Counted from the stretch's first letter, positions 17,725-27,353 are shown. The stretch: DNA of 64,000 nucleotides from Leptolyngbya sp. SIO1E4 (GCA_010672825.2 JAAHFU020000001.1:124001-188000); one strand, 5' to 3'. The notes: generated from the sequence alone by a model not told the origin. Made by a program: numbers and translations.

Positions 17725-18028
17725 AATAATTCTTAAATCACAAGTGAGGATTAATAATGACCAGAGTTGAGCAGTGAACGAAGGCAGGCAGCCTCTCACG
17801 ATAGGGGTTTCTACCAGGGTAGATCAGGGGACTGCGATCGTTAAACCTGAATCTTCTCTCATGATTCGCTCTCCTTCAGCTCTTCCCGGGCAACCTCTAG
17901 CCTTTGACTACTGACTATCGCTGGCTGATTCCTGACGCCTTTCCCCTTAGACGATACTCTAAACAAGAAGCGGGGTTGATACTTCCAGGGTGAGCCACCG
18001 CTGCTTTTTTATGTCCTGTTTGATTCCT
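17725..18028. promoter_or_regulatory. divergent spacer between CHAT and HAD genes
   Basis: 304 bp that must hold the promoters of both divergent genes. No strong dyad or known riboswitch is seen. In-frame upstream extensions of both ORFs enter it but lack ribosome sites. Confidence 0.35.
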
Positions 18029-18787
18029 ATGGTGCTCAAAGCCGTTTTTCTCGAATTTAACGGTGTCATTCTGAAAGACATTGACTTACAAAGACGTTTG
18101 ATGGATAAAATTCTCATCAGTGAGAATCTTCGTCCCGACCCAACAGAGTTTGGCCAGGTGTGTATTGGGCGCAGCGATCGCACCTGCCTGGATCAACTCT
18201 TAACCCGTCGAGGACGGGCCACTTCCAAAGCATCCTTAGATAAGCTGCTGGCGCAGAAGTCTAGGGCTTACATTCAGCAGTTGTCAGCAGACAACACACT
18301 GCCCCTTTACCCAGGGCTACAGGACTTTTTATACCAGCTCAAGGCCGCTTCGCTACCGTTGGGGGTGGTCACAGCAGCCCAGAAAGCAGAGGTGGATTGG
18401 GTCTTAGCCCAGGCTAATCTGATTGACCAATTTGCTGTCACAATCACCGGGAATGACCTCACTGTGGACGAGGACAAACCCGCCACCAAGCTTTACGAAC
18501 AGGCGATCGCCCGCTTGAATGAGCAGTTGCCCCAGTCAGCCTCCCAGTCGGCCTCCCAGTTAGCCATTCTGCCTGAAGAGTGCTTAGCAGTTGAGGCCTC
18601 TTTTGCCGGGATTACAGCGGCCAAACAAGCCCGTGTCCCCGTTGTCGGGGTAGCCCATTTCTATCCATATCGCATGATGCAGCGACAGGCGACTTGGGCA
18701 GTCGATTATCTCAATGAAATCGACCTAGCCTGGATTCAGCAGCGTTATGAACCGAAACCTTTAACCGTCAGCGAAGCTTCTGGATAA
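18029..18787 (+). CDS. HAD-superfamily hydrolase with altered nucleophile motif
   Basis: 252 aa from ATG 18029, chosen because MVLKAVFLEFNGVI is the conserved start of the cyanobacterial beta-phosphoglucomutase-like group; upstream GTG/ATG starts only add a poor leader. Cap-domain helices follow, then GVVTAAQKAE (motif II Thr), the DEDKPATKLYEQA lysine motif and ECLAVEASFAGITAAKQA (motif IV region). Where relatives read FDFNGVI, this one reads LEFNGVI, so the catalytic Asp is Glu. The acidic motif IV is EASFAGI rather than the usual EDS. It may have lost phosphatase activity. Confidence 0.75.
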   Translation: MVLKAVFLEFNGVILKDIDLQRRLMDKILISENLRPDPTEFGQVCIGRSDRTCLDQLLTRRGRATSKASLDKLLAQKSRAYIQQLSADNTLPLYPGLQDFLYQLKAASLPLGVVTAAQKAEVDWVLAQANLIDQFAVTITGNDLTVDEDKPATKLYEQAIARLNEQLPQSASQSASQLAILPEECLAVEASFAGITAAKQARVPVVGVAHFYPYRMMQRQATWAVDYLNEIDLAWIQQRYEPKPLTVSEASG

Positions 18788-18867
18788 TACCCATTCTCCA
18801 AAGCAGCGCTACCTATCGCCACCCCACCGCCTGCGGTGCCGCCCCTTACCAAGCTACTCCTTATACA
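18788..18867. repeat. dispersed repeat, left part of a composite
   Basis: Shares CTCCAAAGCAGCGCTACC and the following GC-rich stretch with 11914-12030. Its right end, GCTACTCCTTATACA, recurs as GCTACTGCTTATTACA at 42294-42308, again directly bordering a 96-bp TATAGC repeat. Confidence 0.6.
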
Positions 18868-18963
18868 TATGGCCTTGTTCAGTTGAGTCCAGTACATCTG
18901 GGGCAAGACAGGGTCTGGGGTTTGGGGTCTAGGGTGTGCTTGATTAGCCTGCATACTGCTATA
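18868..18963 (+). repeat. 96-bp palindromic repeat R1
   Basis: Begins TATGGCCTTGTTCAGTTGAG and ends GCATACTGCTATA. Copies: 35080-35175, 42309-42404 (opposite orientation), 54033-54128, 60952-61035 (truncated) and a diverged one at 51463-51543. The two outer 32-bp arms pair imperfectly, with GGGTCTAGGGTTTGGGGTC between them. Confidence 0.8.
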
Positions 18964-19009
18964 AGTCCTGGTCTGATCCAGAAGCATGCTGGAGACCCCC
19001 TCTAACGCC

Positions 19010-19260
19010 TAGGACTAATTCATTCAACAGAGAAAAATATCCTCAATCTCTGCTGAGGCGACTAACCTCTGCCAAACTTCCTATGACTCAACCAATCGTC
19101 AGCTGGAACTAACCGTTCCATCCACCTTACTGCCCCCTCCTTTCCGCGAGGTCCAGGACGGCGAACCTGGTTGACTGGGGGTATTTCGCTACCCCCAGTC
19201 ACCCTCACAACGCGTCACCGGAATCGCCGTCTTACCGCCCTAACCGAAGCAGTTGTCTAT
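19010..19260 (+). mobile_element. MITE-like element, copy C (right end lost)
   Basis: Starts TAGGACTAATTCATTCAACA and follows copy D (45899-46184, opposite strand) for about 250 bp, including the core CGCGAGGTCCAGGACGGCG. The terminal GAATCATCCCTA is missing; after about 19260 the sequence passes into another repeat (TTTCCCTCCTTGAGAAGGCG) also found at 42470. Non-autonomous: no transposase. Confidence 0.7.
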
Positions 19261-19331
19261 AACGGGATTTCCCTCCTTGAGAAGGCGGGATTAAGAGAGG
19301 TTGTGCAGCATTGAAGTTTATCCAGCAGCTC

Positions 19332-19652
19332 TTAACGCAGTTCCCTGCCGACATCTTCTGAGGTCTGGGTATGCCCATTGACCCCCCCTAAGCGCTGACG
19401 CACATCATCGATCGCAACGTTGAGCTGCGCAATTTTATCCTCCAGCCCCCGACGGGCAATTTCCATTTCCTCTTCTGACAAGCTGGGCTGATCGGGGCTG
19501 TTTTCCCCAGAATCGTCAAGACGAAATGTGTCAGGCTTAGACCGGTCTTGGATAACCCTTGAGGTCACAACGGCCCCCACGATACCGCCTAACACTCCGC
19601 CAAACAGAGTGCCCAGTACAAAACCGCTGCCAAAGTTGTCTTGTTGACTCAT
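19332..19652 (-). CDS. small glycine-rich membrane protein
   Basis: 106 aa. One glycine-rich membrane segment at residues 8-31 (GSGFVLGTLFGGVLGGIVGAVV), then an acidic Ser/Asp linker and a helical tail (60-90) likely to form a coiled coil. The layout is like YtxH-type small proteins, whose function is unclear. Pattern conservation is plausible for cyanobacteria, but I do not recognise a named family. Confidence 0.65.
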   Translation of the reverse strand: MSQQDNFGSGFVLGTLFGGVLGGIVGAVVTSRVIQDRSKPDTFRLDDSGENSPDQPSLSEEEMEIARRGLEDKIAQLNVAIDDVRQRLGGVNGHTQTSEDVGRELR

Positions 19653-19804
19653 GGTAAGTAGCGAAACCTATTCAACCTTGCTGCTAACGCGAGTGTTTTC
19701 CTATTGTTGCCGATCTCTGAATTTATCGGCTGGAGATGACGAAAAACTTGTTGGGCTTGAGGCCACAGCCCCTGTTCAGGACCCAAGCCCCAGGGGCGAA
19801 GACC

Positions 19805-20455
19805 CTAAGTGCCAAAGGTGCGATCGCCCGCATCCCCTAACCCTGGAACAATAAACCCCTTTTCATTCAGCCCCTCATCAATCGTCGCCGCATAAATTTT
19901 GAGCGCTGGGTAGGCATCTGCCAGCTTCTGTAGAGCTGGGGGAGCCGTCACCACAGAAATAATGCGCACCATCTCAGGGGTAACCCCCCGTGAAGTGAGC
20001 GCTTCCATCGCTGCCATGATCGTGCCCCCCGTCGCCAACATGGGTTCGCTGATGAGCACGCGTGCAGTCGATGGAATTTCATCGGGCAGTTTATTGAGAT
20101 AACAGCTGGCCTGCAGGGTGACTTCGTCTCGAACAAACCCCACATGATAAACCGAAGCTAACGGCAGCACCGACTGCGCCCCTTCCATCAGAGCCAACCC
20201 GGCTCGCAAAATTGGCATGATCACGACAGGAACTTCTGGGCTCACAAACGTTGCCGCAGTTGATGTCAACGGGGTTTCGATAGTGGTCTCTAAAATGGGC
20301 AACCATTCCCGCGCGGCTTCGTAGGTTAGCCAACGCCCCAACTCAGTCATCGCTGTCCGAAACAGAGAAGACGGCGTATTGACATCACGAGCCACCCCTA
20401 ACCAGTGTTGAATCAACGGATGGGGCGGCACAAAAACACGCAGTTGAAGAGCCAT
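19805..20455 (-). CDS. upp: uracil phosphoribosyltransferase
   Basis: 216 aa from ATG 20455, preferred to an ATG six codons upstream because MALQLRVFVPPHPLI is the family start. It converts uracil and PRPP to UMP. Seen: LGRWLTYEAAREWLP, VVIMPILRAGLALMEG, the PRPP-loop LISEPMLATGGTIMAA and the uracil-binding C-terminus FIVPGLGDAGDRTFGT. Most homologues have DPMLATGGS, here EPMLATGGT. Length and C-terminus are complete. No pyrimidine neighbour; divergent from crtH. Confidence 0.93.
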   Translation of the reverse strand: MALQLRVFVPPHPLIQHWLGVARDVNTPSSLFRTAMTELGRWLTYEAAREWLPILETTIETPLTSTAATFVSPEVPVVIMPILRAGLALMEGAQSVLPLASVYHVGFVRDEVTLQASCYLNKLPDEIPSTARVLISEPMLATGGTIMAAMEALTSRGVTPEMVRIISVVTAPPALQKLADAYPALKIYAATIDEGLNEKGFIVPGLGDAGDRTFGT

Positions 20456-20570
20456 AATTAGGGTGCGGCACAAAGGTCTGAATCATCATATCTCCTTCGG
20501 GTAGAAATTTCGTGGTGGTCATGATTCATGTCCCGATGCTCGCTGTTGATAAATGGGTTAGCTGGGCTCT

Positions 20571-22115
20571 ATGGTTTTGTCGTCTTCCCTCCCAGAAACC
20601 TCTCTCCGCTGGCCCGATGGCAGCCATTTTGAGGTCATTGTGATCGGCGCAGGCATGGGGGGGCTGGTCACGGCTACGCAGCTAGCAGCACGAGGATTTC
20701 GCCCCTTACTGTTAGAGCGATATCTGATTCCAGGGGGGAGTGCAGGCTACTTTGAGCGAGACGGGTATCGCTTTGATGTTGGCGCTTCCATGATTTTTGG
20801 GTTTGGGCAACAGGGCACCACTAATCTGCTTACCCGTGCCCTCGCTGCCGTGGGCAAAAAAGTGGAGACGGTGCCTGACCCTATTCAGGTTCACTATCGC
20901 CTGCCAGGAGGGTTGAATATTCGGGTACATCGAGACTATGAGGCGTTTCTTACTGAACTGGGCGATCGCTTCCCCCATGAACGCAAGGGCATTCGCCGTT
21001 TCTACGACACCTGCTGGCAGGTCTTCAACTGCTTGAATGCGATCGAACTGTTGTCCTTAGAAGAGCCTCGCTATGTCGCCCGAGTGTTTTTTCAGAATCC
21101 GCTAGCCTGCCTCGGCCTGGCTCGGCGCCTACCCGCCAATGTTGGCGCAGTGGCCCGGCGGTATTTGCAAGACCCGGAGCTGCTGCACTTTATCGACATG
21201 GAGTGTTACTGCTGGTCGGTGGTGCCCGCTGAGAAAACCCCGTTGATTAATGCGGGCATGGTGTTTAGCGATCGCCATTACGGCGGCGTTAATTATCCGA
21301 AAGGCGGCGTCGGCCACATTGCCCAAACCCTAGCAGATGGCCTGGTTGAAACCGGCGGGCAGGTTCAATATCGATCCCGAGTTAATCGCATCATGACCCG
21401 GCAGGGGCGGGCTATTGGGGTAGAGTTGGCAACCGGTGAACGCTACACAGCTGACCGCATCGTCTCGAATGCAACCCGCTGGGACACCTTCAACACCCTC
21501 CTGGCCCAAGACTCACTCCCCGCCTCAGAACAGCGTTGGCAATCTCGCTATACCAAGGCACCCAGCTTTCTCAGTCTGCATCTGGGCGTTCAGGCGACGG
21601 TGATTCCCCCTGAAACCGATTGTCATCAAATTTTGCTGGATAACTGGGCTGATCTGGAAGCGGCTGGAGGCACCCTCTTTGTCTCCATTCCGACCCTGTT
21701 AGATCCGAGTCTGGCCCCCCCTGAACGCCACATCATCCATGCCTTTACGCCCAGTTGGCTAGCCGATTGGCAAGGGGGATCCCATGCTCAATATGTGGCG
21801 CAAAAACAAGCCCTGGCCCAGCAGCTAATTCAGCGGTTAGAAACAATTTTCCCTGGGCTGAGTCAGGCAATTGACCATTGCTCTATCGGCACTCCACGCA
21901 CCCATCGTCGCTTTTTAGGACGCAGTGACGGCACCTACGGCCCCATGCCCCAGCGTCAGTTATGGGGCCTACTCGGGATGCCCTTCAACCGCACTGCCAT
22001 TCCAGGACTTTACTGTGTGGGAGATAGTACCTTTCCTGGACAGGGGCTCAACGCCGTCGCTTTTTCTGGCTTTGCCTGCGCCCACCGGGTCGCCGCCGAC
22101 CTTAGCAACCAGTAG
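20571..22115 (+). CDS. crtH: carotenoid isomerase (prolycopene isomerase)
   Basis: 514 aa. FAD-binding phytoene-desaturase-like protein. N-terminal dinucleotide fold VIVIGAGMGGLVTATQLAARG with ERYLIPGGSAGYFERDGYRFDVGASMIFGFG, then the CrtISO-specific CYCWSVVPAEKTPLINAGMVFSDRHYGGVNYPKGG (seen in blocks), and the C-terminal FAD motif GLYCVGDSTFPGQGLNAVAFSGFACA. It turns poly-cis lycopene into all-trans lycopene in cyanobacterial carotenoid synthesis, at the membrane. The start gives a sensible 20-residue leader before the Rossmann strand. Confidence 0.92.
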   Translation: MVLSSSLPETSLRWPDGSHFEVIVIGAGMGGLVTATQLAARGFRPLLLERYLIPGGSAGYFERDGYRFDVGASMIFGFGQQGTTNLLTRALAAVGKKVETVPDPIQVHYRLPGGLNIRVHRDYEAFLTELGDRFPHERKGIRRFYDTCWQVFNCLNAIELLSLEEPRYVARVFFQNPLACLGLARRLPANVGAVARRYLQDPELLHFIDMECYCWSVVPAEKTPLINAGMVFSDRHYGGVNYPKGGVGHIAQTLADGLVETGGQVQYRSRVNRIMTRQGRAIGVELATGERYTADRIVSNATRWDTFNTLLAQDSLPASEQRWQSRYTKAPSFLSLHLGVQATVIPPETDCHQILLDNWADLEAAGGTLFVSIPTLLDPSLAPPERHIIHAFTPSWLADWQGGSHAQYVAQKQALAQQLIQRLETIFPGLSQAIDHCSIGTPRTHRRFLGRSDGTYGPMPQRQLWGLLGMPFNRTAIPGLYCVGDSTFPGQGLNAVAFSGFACAHRVAADLSNQ

Positions 22116-22139
22116 ATACCGCCAGTTGCTAAGGTCGGC
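22095..22139. terminator. 15-bp perfect stem over the crtH stop codon
   Basis: 22095-22109 and 22125-22139 are perfect complements (GCCGACCTTAGCAAC and its inverse) around a 15-nt loop that contains the crtH stop. The convergent gene at 22167 ends just beyond. There is no T-tract, so it may be a 3' protective stem or a rho-type stop. The repeat of the last coding bases downstream suggests a small inverted duplication. Confidence 0.6.
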
Positions 22140-22166
22140 AGATACCGAGCGTAGTCCCCTTAGTCG

Positions 22167-22580
22167 TTAGCGCTGCTGAGTTGCAGGCTTGAGCAGTAGC
22201 GCCGCTGGTAGCGAAACCACAATTGTCCAGACGCCAAACACTAACATCACTTGAGGCAGCAGGCTGAGGGCCTCGCCAAGCGTCAGTTGCGCAGCGGTGG
22301 TTTGCAGCATCTGCAGCGCACCCCAGAAAACTATCCCAGACGCGATCGCCGCAACAATTCCTAAGCCCCAGCGCCGCTGCCGAAATAAGACCAGCGAGGG
22401 CAAAACTGTCAGAATCATCGGCAAGGAAAATAGGAAAATGGCCGGGAGATTTGATGGCGCTAGCGCATTTTCAAAATTGTTGACCTGGGGGTCAGCTGAA
22501 ATTAGCAGCGCAGCTGTAAAGAAGATTAAAAGATAAAACCAACTAAATCCAAGAATACGCCGTACACGCAAAAAGTTCAT
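22167..22580 (-). CDS. hypothetical membrane protein
   Basis: 137 aa with four hydrophobic segments (about 10-30, 44-64, 70-92, 105-128). Basic N-terminus, no catalytic motif. Convergent with crtH, with only 51 bp between stops. Not recognised; the intact frame and typical membrane layout suggest a real gene. Confidence 0.55.
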   Translation of the reverse strand: MNFLRVRRILGFSWFYLLIFFTAALLISADPQVNNFENALAPSNLPAIFLFSLPMILTVLPSLVLFRQRRWGLGIVAAIASGIVFWGALQMLQTTAAQLTLGEALSLLPQVMLVFGVWTIVVSLPAALLLKPATQQR

Positions 22581-22795
22581 CTTACTTTTCCCTCAAGGAT
22601 AGAATCTGTCAGATTATTCGCTTACATTTGATTGTTTTAGGGATGCACTTCAAAGAATCCAGACTAATTAGCTGATCAGAAAGAATGCAGAGTTTCTAGC
22701 AGCAAAACCAGTCTTTTTTTGGCAGATTACTAATACGATAGCTGCCCATTAGGTGAAAAATTTCAATCTTACATCCACTCTTTTAAGTGTCACAG

Positions 22796-24331
22796 TTACA
22801 CCAATACTTTCTCTTCATTCAGGCGCTCAACTGAGGTATCTAATGGCAATGTAAACCAAAAAGTAGACCCAATATCTGGCTGGCTAATAACACCGATTTC
22901 TCCTCCATGGGCAGTGACAATTTGCTGACACAAATAAAGCCCTAACCCTAACCCAGGCATATAGCGAGCCCGTTGCCCTCGACTGTAAAGTTCAAAGAGT
23001 CGTTGACACTGACTACGGGGGATACCGATACCATCATCCTGAACGCGACAAAGCAGCATCGGTAGAGATTTGATATTTGAAATTTTTTTATGAAATGGTT
23101 GTGGCAGACTTTGCGGGTTTGAAGAAATTAGATCATCCCGCGTAGTAGAGCACCGGGCAGCCTTGATAACATCTGCCGATAAAGTCAGATGAATGCCCGG
23201 AGGATTATGCTTGAGGGCATTGTCAATCAAATTGCTCAAGACTCGCCACAGATGGGTAGGATCTGCCCTCACTAATGGAAAATTAGGATCAATGGTGTTG
23301 TGTAGCTCAACTTTATTGTGTAAGCGCTTAGGTTCAATATCAGCTAATACCGTTTCAACCACGGTGCTAAATTGCACAGGCTGGCAGTGCAGCGTTATCC
23401 CCTTACCATCAGCATGATAAGCTTCTACCAATGCGTTAATCAGAGCTAACTGGCGATCGCTTCCTTGCAAAAGGCGCTCTAGCACTGGAGCACTGACCTT
23501 GGCGTAGCCATCAGCAGCTTTATTCAACAGGTTTTTAACCACCATCGAACTTCCCATAACCGGGTTACGGAGATCATGGGAAATGGTATGTAAAAAGATT
23601 TGCAATTCTCGTCGCGACTCAAACTCAGAACGACGCAGTCGCTCATACACGTAAACACCAACATTACAAATCAAACAAACCCATCCAATTTCAATAAATG
23701 TACCAGCACTATACACACTATTAAAAATAGAGATATTGCCAACCCCATTAATTCCTAACAGGGGTAATACAACCGTATAGTAAACAATTGGCAATAGTTG
23801 AGAAATTAGATGTAAGGGCCAGCGTAGTGGCAACAACACAGCAAGCGCCAAGAAAATAGTTGTGTCTGGCTGAATAGGGACACCATAGAATGTAGAAATT
23901 ACCTGCGTAACAAACCCGTTGACAGCACAGGCAAAAATCAAAAATATAATAGCAGGATAGCGCTTTCCAAAACGGGTTCGGTGCAACCACAGACAAACCC
24001 CAATTAAGCCCACAATTATGAAGAAACCCGTTATTGTAATGCTCCTTAAAGTTTCGGCTATCCAAGGGGCTTCAAAAAATCTATCTAGATCTTCCTGTAG
24101 TTGATCAAATTCCACTATATACAGGTAAAGACCGTGGCTAGACGAAAGCAAGAAACAAGCCAGGCCAATCCAAATTCCGAAGCTTAAGCGTTTGTACAAA
24201 AACTCATGTCGCCATTTGATGTAGTCAGCAGACTCAGCAGGCAAAAGAATCTGTCTTAGCCAGGAATAGCCTAGATACGCTTGCTGGCGTACCCAGCATA
24301 TTGACAAATTCGCCCTGCTATAGAGAGTCAT
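22796..24331 (-). CDS. membrane sensor histidine kinase (copy 1)
   Basis: 511 aa. Residues 1-230 hold about six membrane segments; there is no PAS, HAMP or extracellular sensor, so the membrane domain is probably the sensor. The dimerisation box is LHTISHDLRNPVMGSS with His252. The ATPase part has the N box (HLWRVLSNLIDNALKHNPPGI), G1 DDGIGIP, and G2 GLGLGLYLCQQIVTAHGGEIG with STFWFTLPL. It is a near paralogue of the next gene; both share EFESRRELQ before the H box. No response regulator is adjacent, so the partner is elsewhere. Confidence 0.88.
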   Translation of the reverse strand: MTLYSRANLSICWVRQQAYLGYSWLRQILLPAESADYIKWRHEFLYKRLSFGIWIGLACFLLSSSHGLYLYIVEFDQLQEDLDRFFEAPWIAETLRSITITGFFIIVGLIGVCLWLHRTRFGKRYPAIIFLIFACAVNGFVTQVISTFYGVPIQPDTTIFLALAVLLPLRWPLHLISQLLPIVYYTVVLPLLGINGVGNISIFNSVYSAGTFIEIGWVCLICNVGVYVYERLRRSEFESRRELQIFLHTISHDLRNPVMGSSMVVKNLLNKAADGYAKVSAPVLERLLQGSDRQLALINALVEAYHADGKGITLHCQPVQFSTVVETVLADIEPKRLHNKVELHNTIDPNFPLVRADPTHLWRVLSNLIDNALKHNPPGIHLTLSADVIKAARCSTTRDDLISSNPQSLPQPFHKKISNIKSLPMLLCRVQDDGIGIPRSQCQRLFELYSRGQRARYMPGLGLGLYLCQQIVTAHGGEIGVISQPDIGSTFWFTLPLDTSVERLNEEKVLV

Positions 24332-24457
24332 AGAGAACGGCTCCGGGAATAAAGAGTTTCACTATATTGATATGCCGATAAAATGGGGCGATCTCGCATC
24401 ACCCAGTCAGTCATTTTTTAGAAAATTCATGGAATCGAGCCCTGGGGCTTAGCCTTT

Positions 24458-25972
24458 CTAGGGGAGACTGGCGTCAGGATTCGAGATCGCCAGCGGTAAT
24501 GTGAACCAAAACGTCGACCCCTGGCCAGGCTGGCTGACAATCCCGATTTCCCCGCCATGGGCTGTGATGATTTGCTTGCAGAGATAGAGCCCTAACCCTA
24601 GCCCTGGCATACGGCGAGCCTGATTACCTCGGGTATATAGCTCGAATAGTTTTTCGACCTGCATGGGTGAAATCCCCACTCCGTTGTCATGAAGGTACCC
24701 GAACATCACGGGGGAACTTTGGAGCTTCAAGTTTTGAGGGGTCAGTTTAAGGGGGGGCTCGATTAAAGTGGCTAATTCAGCCCTTAAGCTCGCTTCTTGA
24801 ACAGGGTTGATGACAGTTGCTGCAAGCGTTAGATGAATGCCATGGGGGTTATGTTTAAGGGCATTTTCAATCAGGTTACTGAACACTCTCCACAACTGCA
24901 TTTCATCTGCATTGATTAAGGGTAAATCCGGATCAATGTGATTGGATATGCCAATTTTGTTTTGCAAAAGTTTGGGTTTGAGATCCGCTAAAGCAGCCTC
25001 TACAACGGTGCTGAGCTTTAAAGGCTGACACTGGAGTGCCATACCCTTAACATCCATTTGATTCGCTTCTACCAATGCGTTGATAAGCGCTAATTGGCGA
25101 TCGCTACTTTGCAAGAGCCGTTCAAGGACGGGGGTATCGATCTGAGTTTGTCGGCCAACGGCTTTTCGCAACATATTTTTGATCACAATTGAAATCCCCA
25201 TGACTGGGTTCCGCAAGTCATGGGAAACAGCGTGCAAAAAGAGCTGTAATTCTCGTCGCGACTCGAACTCAGAAAGACACAGCCGTTCGTAAACCATGAC
25301 CCCCAAATCGCAGGTTATGCAAACCCACCCAAGCTCAAGGAGGTCGCCTACGTTGTAGACGCTTAAAATGGGCTCGCCTCTAAATCCGGTCAGGCCCAGG
25401 CTAGGTAAGACCAGGGTGTAATAGGCAAGGGGCAGCAGCTGAACGAATAGATGTAGTCGCCAACAAAGCGGCATCATCACCGCAAAGGCGAGAAAAACAG
25501 TAGGGGATGGCGTCAGCGGCATGCCATAGGGTGTAGCAATAATTTGGCTGGCAAACCCGTTGACGGCACCAGCAAATATAAAAAAGATCACCGCTGGATG
25601 GCGTCGGCCCCATGGGGTTTTATGAATCAGCAAACAGGTCAATACCAGCCCTACAATCACAGGGCAAGCCGTTATGGTGATGTCTCTGTAGTGATCTGCA
25701 ATCCACGGTTTTCCATAAAGGCTTTCAAAATCTATTCTTATCTGCTCAATTTTAAATAGGAAAATATAAAGCCAATAGGTGAAAAGAATCAGGGTATATG
25801 TCAACCCAATCCAGAGCCCCCGCCCCAGGCGTCGATGAAAAAAGCGCCGTCGCCAGGCGAGGTATTCGGCTGATTTTGTCAGTTGATTGGTCTGCGTAAG
25901 CTGAGACCAGCGTTGATAAAGCTCTTGAAGTCTCCGATGTATCGACAGGCTCGTCTCGCTGTGGATGTTCAT
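24458..25972 (-). CDS. membrane sensor histidine kinase (copy 2)
   Basis: 504 aa, co-linear with the kinase at 22796 from the membrane domain to the C-terminus and clearly arisen by tandem duplication. H box LHAVSHDLRNPVMGIS (His251), N box LWRVFSNLIENALKHNP, G1 HDNGVGIS, G2 GLGLGLYLCKQIITAHGGEIG. Around residues 130-165 both copies keep GAVNGF/CAVNGF and the P-T-x-F-L-A pattern in the membrane domain, suggesting a shared signal. The paralogues differ most in loops. Lies 126 bp upstream of copy 1, so one transcript is possible. Confidence 0.88.
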   Translation of the reverse strand: MNIHSETSLSIHRRLQELYQRWSQLTQTNQLTKSAEYLAWRRRFFHRRLGRGLWIGLTYTLILFTYWLYIFLFKIEQIRIDFESLYGKPWIADHYRDITITACPVIVGLVLTCLLIHKTPWGRRHPAVIFFIFAGAVNGFASQIIATPYGMPLTPSPTVFLAFAVMMPLCWRLHLFVQLLPLAYYTLVLPSLGLTGFRGEPILSVYNVGDLLELGWVCITCDLGVMVYERLCLSEFESRRELQLFLHAVSHDLRNPVMGISIVIKNMLRKAVGRQTQIDTPVLERLLQSSDRQLALINALVEANQMDVKGMALQCQPLKLSTVVEAALADLKPKLLQNKIGISNHIDPDLPLINADEMQLWRVFSNLIENALKHNPHGIHLTLAATVINPVQEASLRAELATLIEPPLKLTPQNLKLQSSPVMFGYLHDNGVGISPMQVEKLFELYTRGNQARRMPGLGLGLYLCKQIITAHGGEIGIVSQPGQGSTFWFTLPLAISNPDASLP

Positions 25973-26123
25973 AGAAGCAGCTACAGGCCTTTATAAGGAT
26001 AGATTGCAGACAATGGCACAATACCGGTATAGCTGGATATCGATACTGTCGTATATCCTCCAGTCAGACATTCTTTAGGCGATCGCCGCTGGCTATCTCC
26101 ATTGATGCCATCAAGTCAGAGGG

Positions 26124-27353
26124 TCAGAACTGGCAGACTGTTTCAGGTTGAACGGGGCAGGTGCGATCGCTGAGAGGATTTTCGCCCAGGTCGAGCCAGT
26201 TCAAGTTGGTCAGACTGGCTAAGGGAGTAACATCTGCGATTTGATTGTTATAGAGTTCCAGCCTGGTTAGATTGGTCAGGCTGGCTAGCGAGGTGACGTC
26301 CACGATTTGATTTTCCCTTAGACTCAATCCTTCCAGGTTGCTCAGGTGAGTTAAGGGAGTAACATCTGCGACACCACTTAAGTCAAGGCTAAGTTGGGTC
26401 AGGTTTGTCAGGCCCGCTAAGGGGGTAATGTCTGCAATGTCGTTGTCACTTAGGAGAAGGTTCGACAGATTAGTGAGATTGGCTAAGGGGGTAATGTCTG
26501 CAATGTCATTGCTAATCAGGGACAGCTCAGTCAGATTAGTGAGATTGGCTAAGGGGGTAATGTCTGCAATGTTATTGACGCTGAGGTAAAGCCGGGTCAG
26601 ATTCGTGAGATTGGCTAACGGGCTCACGTCTTTAATGCCAGCCTCTTCGAGGTAAAGCTCGTTGAGATTGATGAGACTCTTTAAAGGGCTCACGTCTGCA
26701 ATGTTGTTATTAATTAAAGAAAGCCTGGTTAGATTCGTCAAACGGGCTAACGAGGTGATGTCTCCAATTTGGTTAGACGTGAGGTAAAGCTCATTGAGAT
26801 TGGTGAGACTCGCCAACGGGCTGACATCTGTAATGTTGTTGGAATTCAGAGAAAGCTTGGTCAGATTCGTCAAACGGGCTAACGAGGTGACGTCTGCGAT
26901 TTGGTTCTCATGGAGATGAAGCTCGGTGAGGTTGTTCAAACGCGCTAGAGGAGAAACGTCTGCGATTTGATTGCTCCCCAGAGAAAGCGTTGTCAGATTG
27001 GTCAGACTGGTTAACGGGCTCACATCCACAATGTAGTTGATGTTGAGGGAAAGTCCAGTCAAGTGGGTCAGACTGGCTAACGGCATCACGTCTACGATTT
27101 CACTTCTCCATAGAACGAGTTCCGTCAGGTTGTTGAGTGTCTCCTCAGCCTGAGTACAGTCCTGGGTTTCGGCTTCCGCTAGCAATACTTGGACTGTGTG
27201 GCGAGTTTCTGGAGTCAAACTGGCTTGATTAAGACACCAGTCAGCAAAGGTTTCAAATGCTTCTGAAGGTGTCTCGTTCTGGGCTGTACTGCTCGTACAA
27301 ATCAAACTCACCATGAGAAACGACAGCAAGCTCATAATGATTGCTTTCTTCAC
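26124..27353 (-). CDS. secreted leucine-rich-repeat protein (internalin-like), copy 1
   Basis: 409 aa from GTG 27353, chosen because GGGAGG lies 6-8 nt upstream. Signal peptide VKKAIIMSLLSFLMVSLICTSSTAQ; the Cys before TSSTAQ could also be a lipobox. A Cys-containing N-cap (residues 30-75) is followed by about 14 units of 22 residues with the pattern L-NLT-L-L--N-IADVTPLAS, and a C-cap with two cysteines (DRTCPVQPETVCQF). The repeat spacing is that of bacterial internalin-type LRRs, which bind proteins outside the cell. Confidence 0.85.
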   Translation of the reverse strand: MKKAIIMSLLSFLMVSLICTSSTAQNETPSEAFETFADWCLNQASLTPETRHTVQVLLAEAETQDCTQAEETLNNLTELVLWRSEIVDVMPLASLTHLTGLSLNINYIVDVSPLTSLTNLTTLSLGSNQIADVSPLARLNNLTELHLHENQIADVTSLARLTNLTKLSLNSNNITDVSPLASLTNLNELYLTSNQIGDITSLARLTNLTRLSLINNNIADVSPLKSLINLNELYLEEAGIKDVSPLANLTNLTRLYLSVNNIADITPLANLTNLTELSLISNDIADITPLANLTNLSNLLLSDNDIADITPLAGLTNLTQLSLDLSGVADVTPLTHLSNLEGLSLRENQIVDVTSLASLTNLTRLELYNNQIADVTPLASLTNLNWLDLGENPLSDRTCPVQPETVCQF

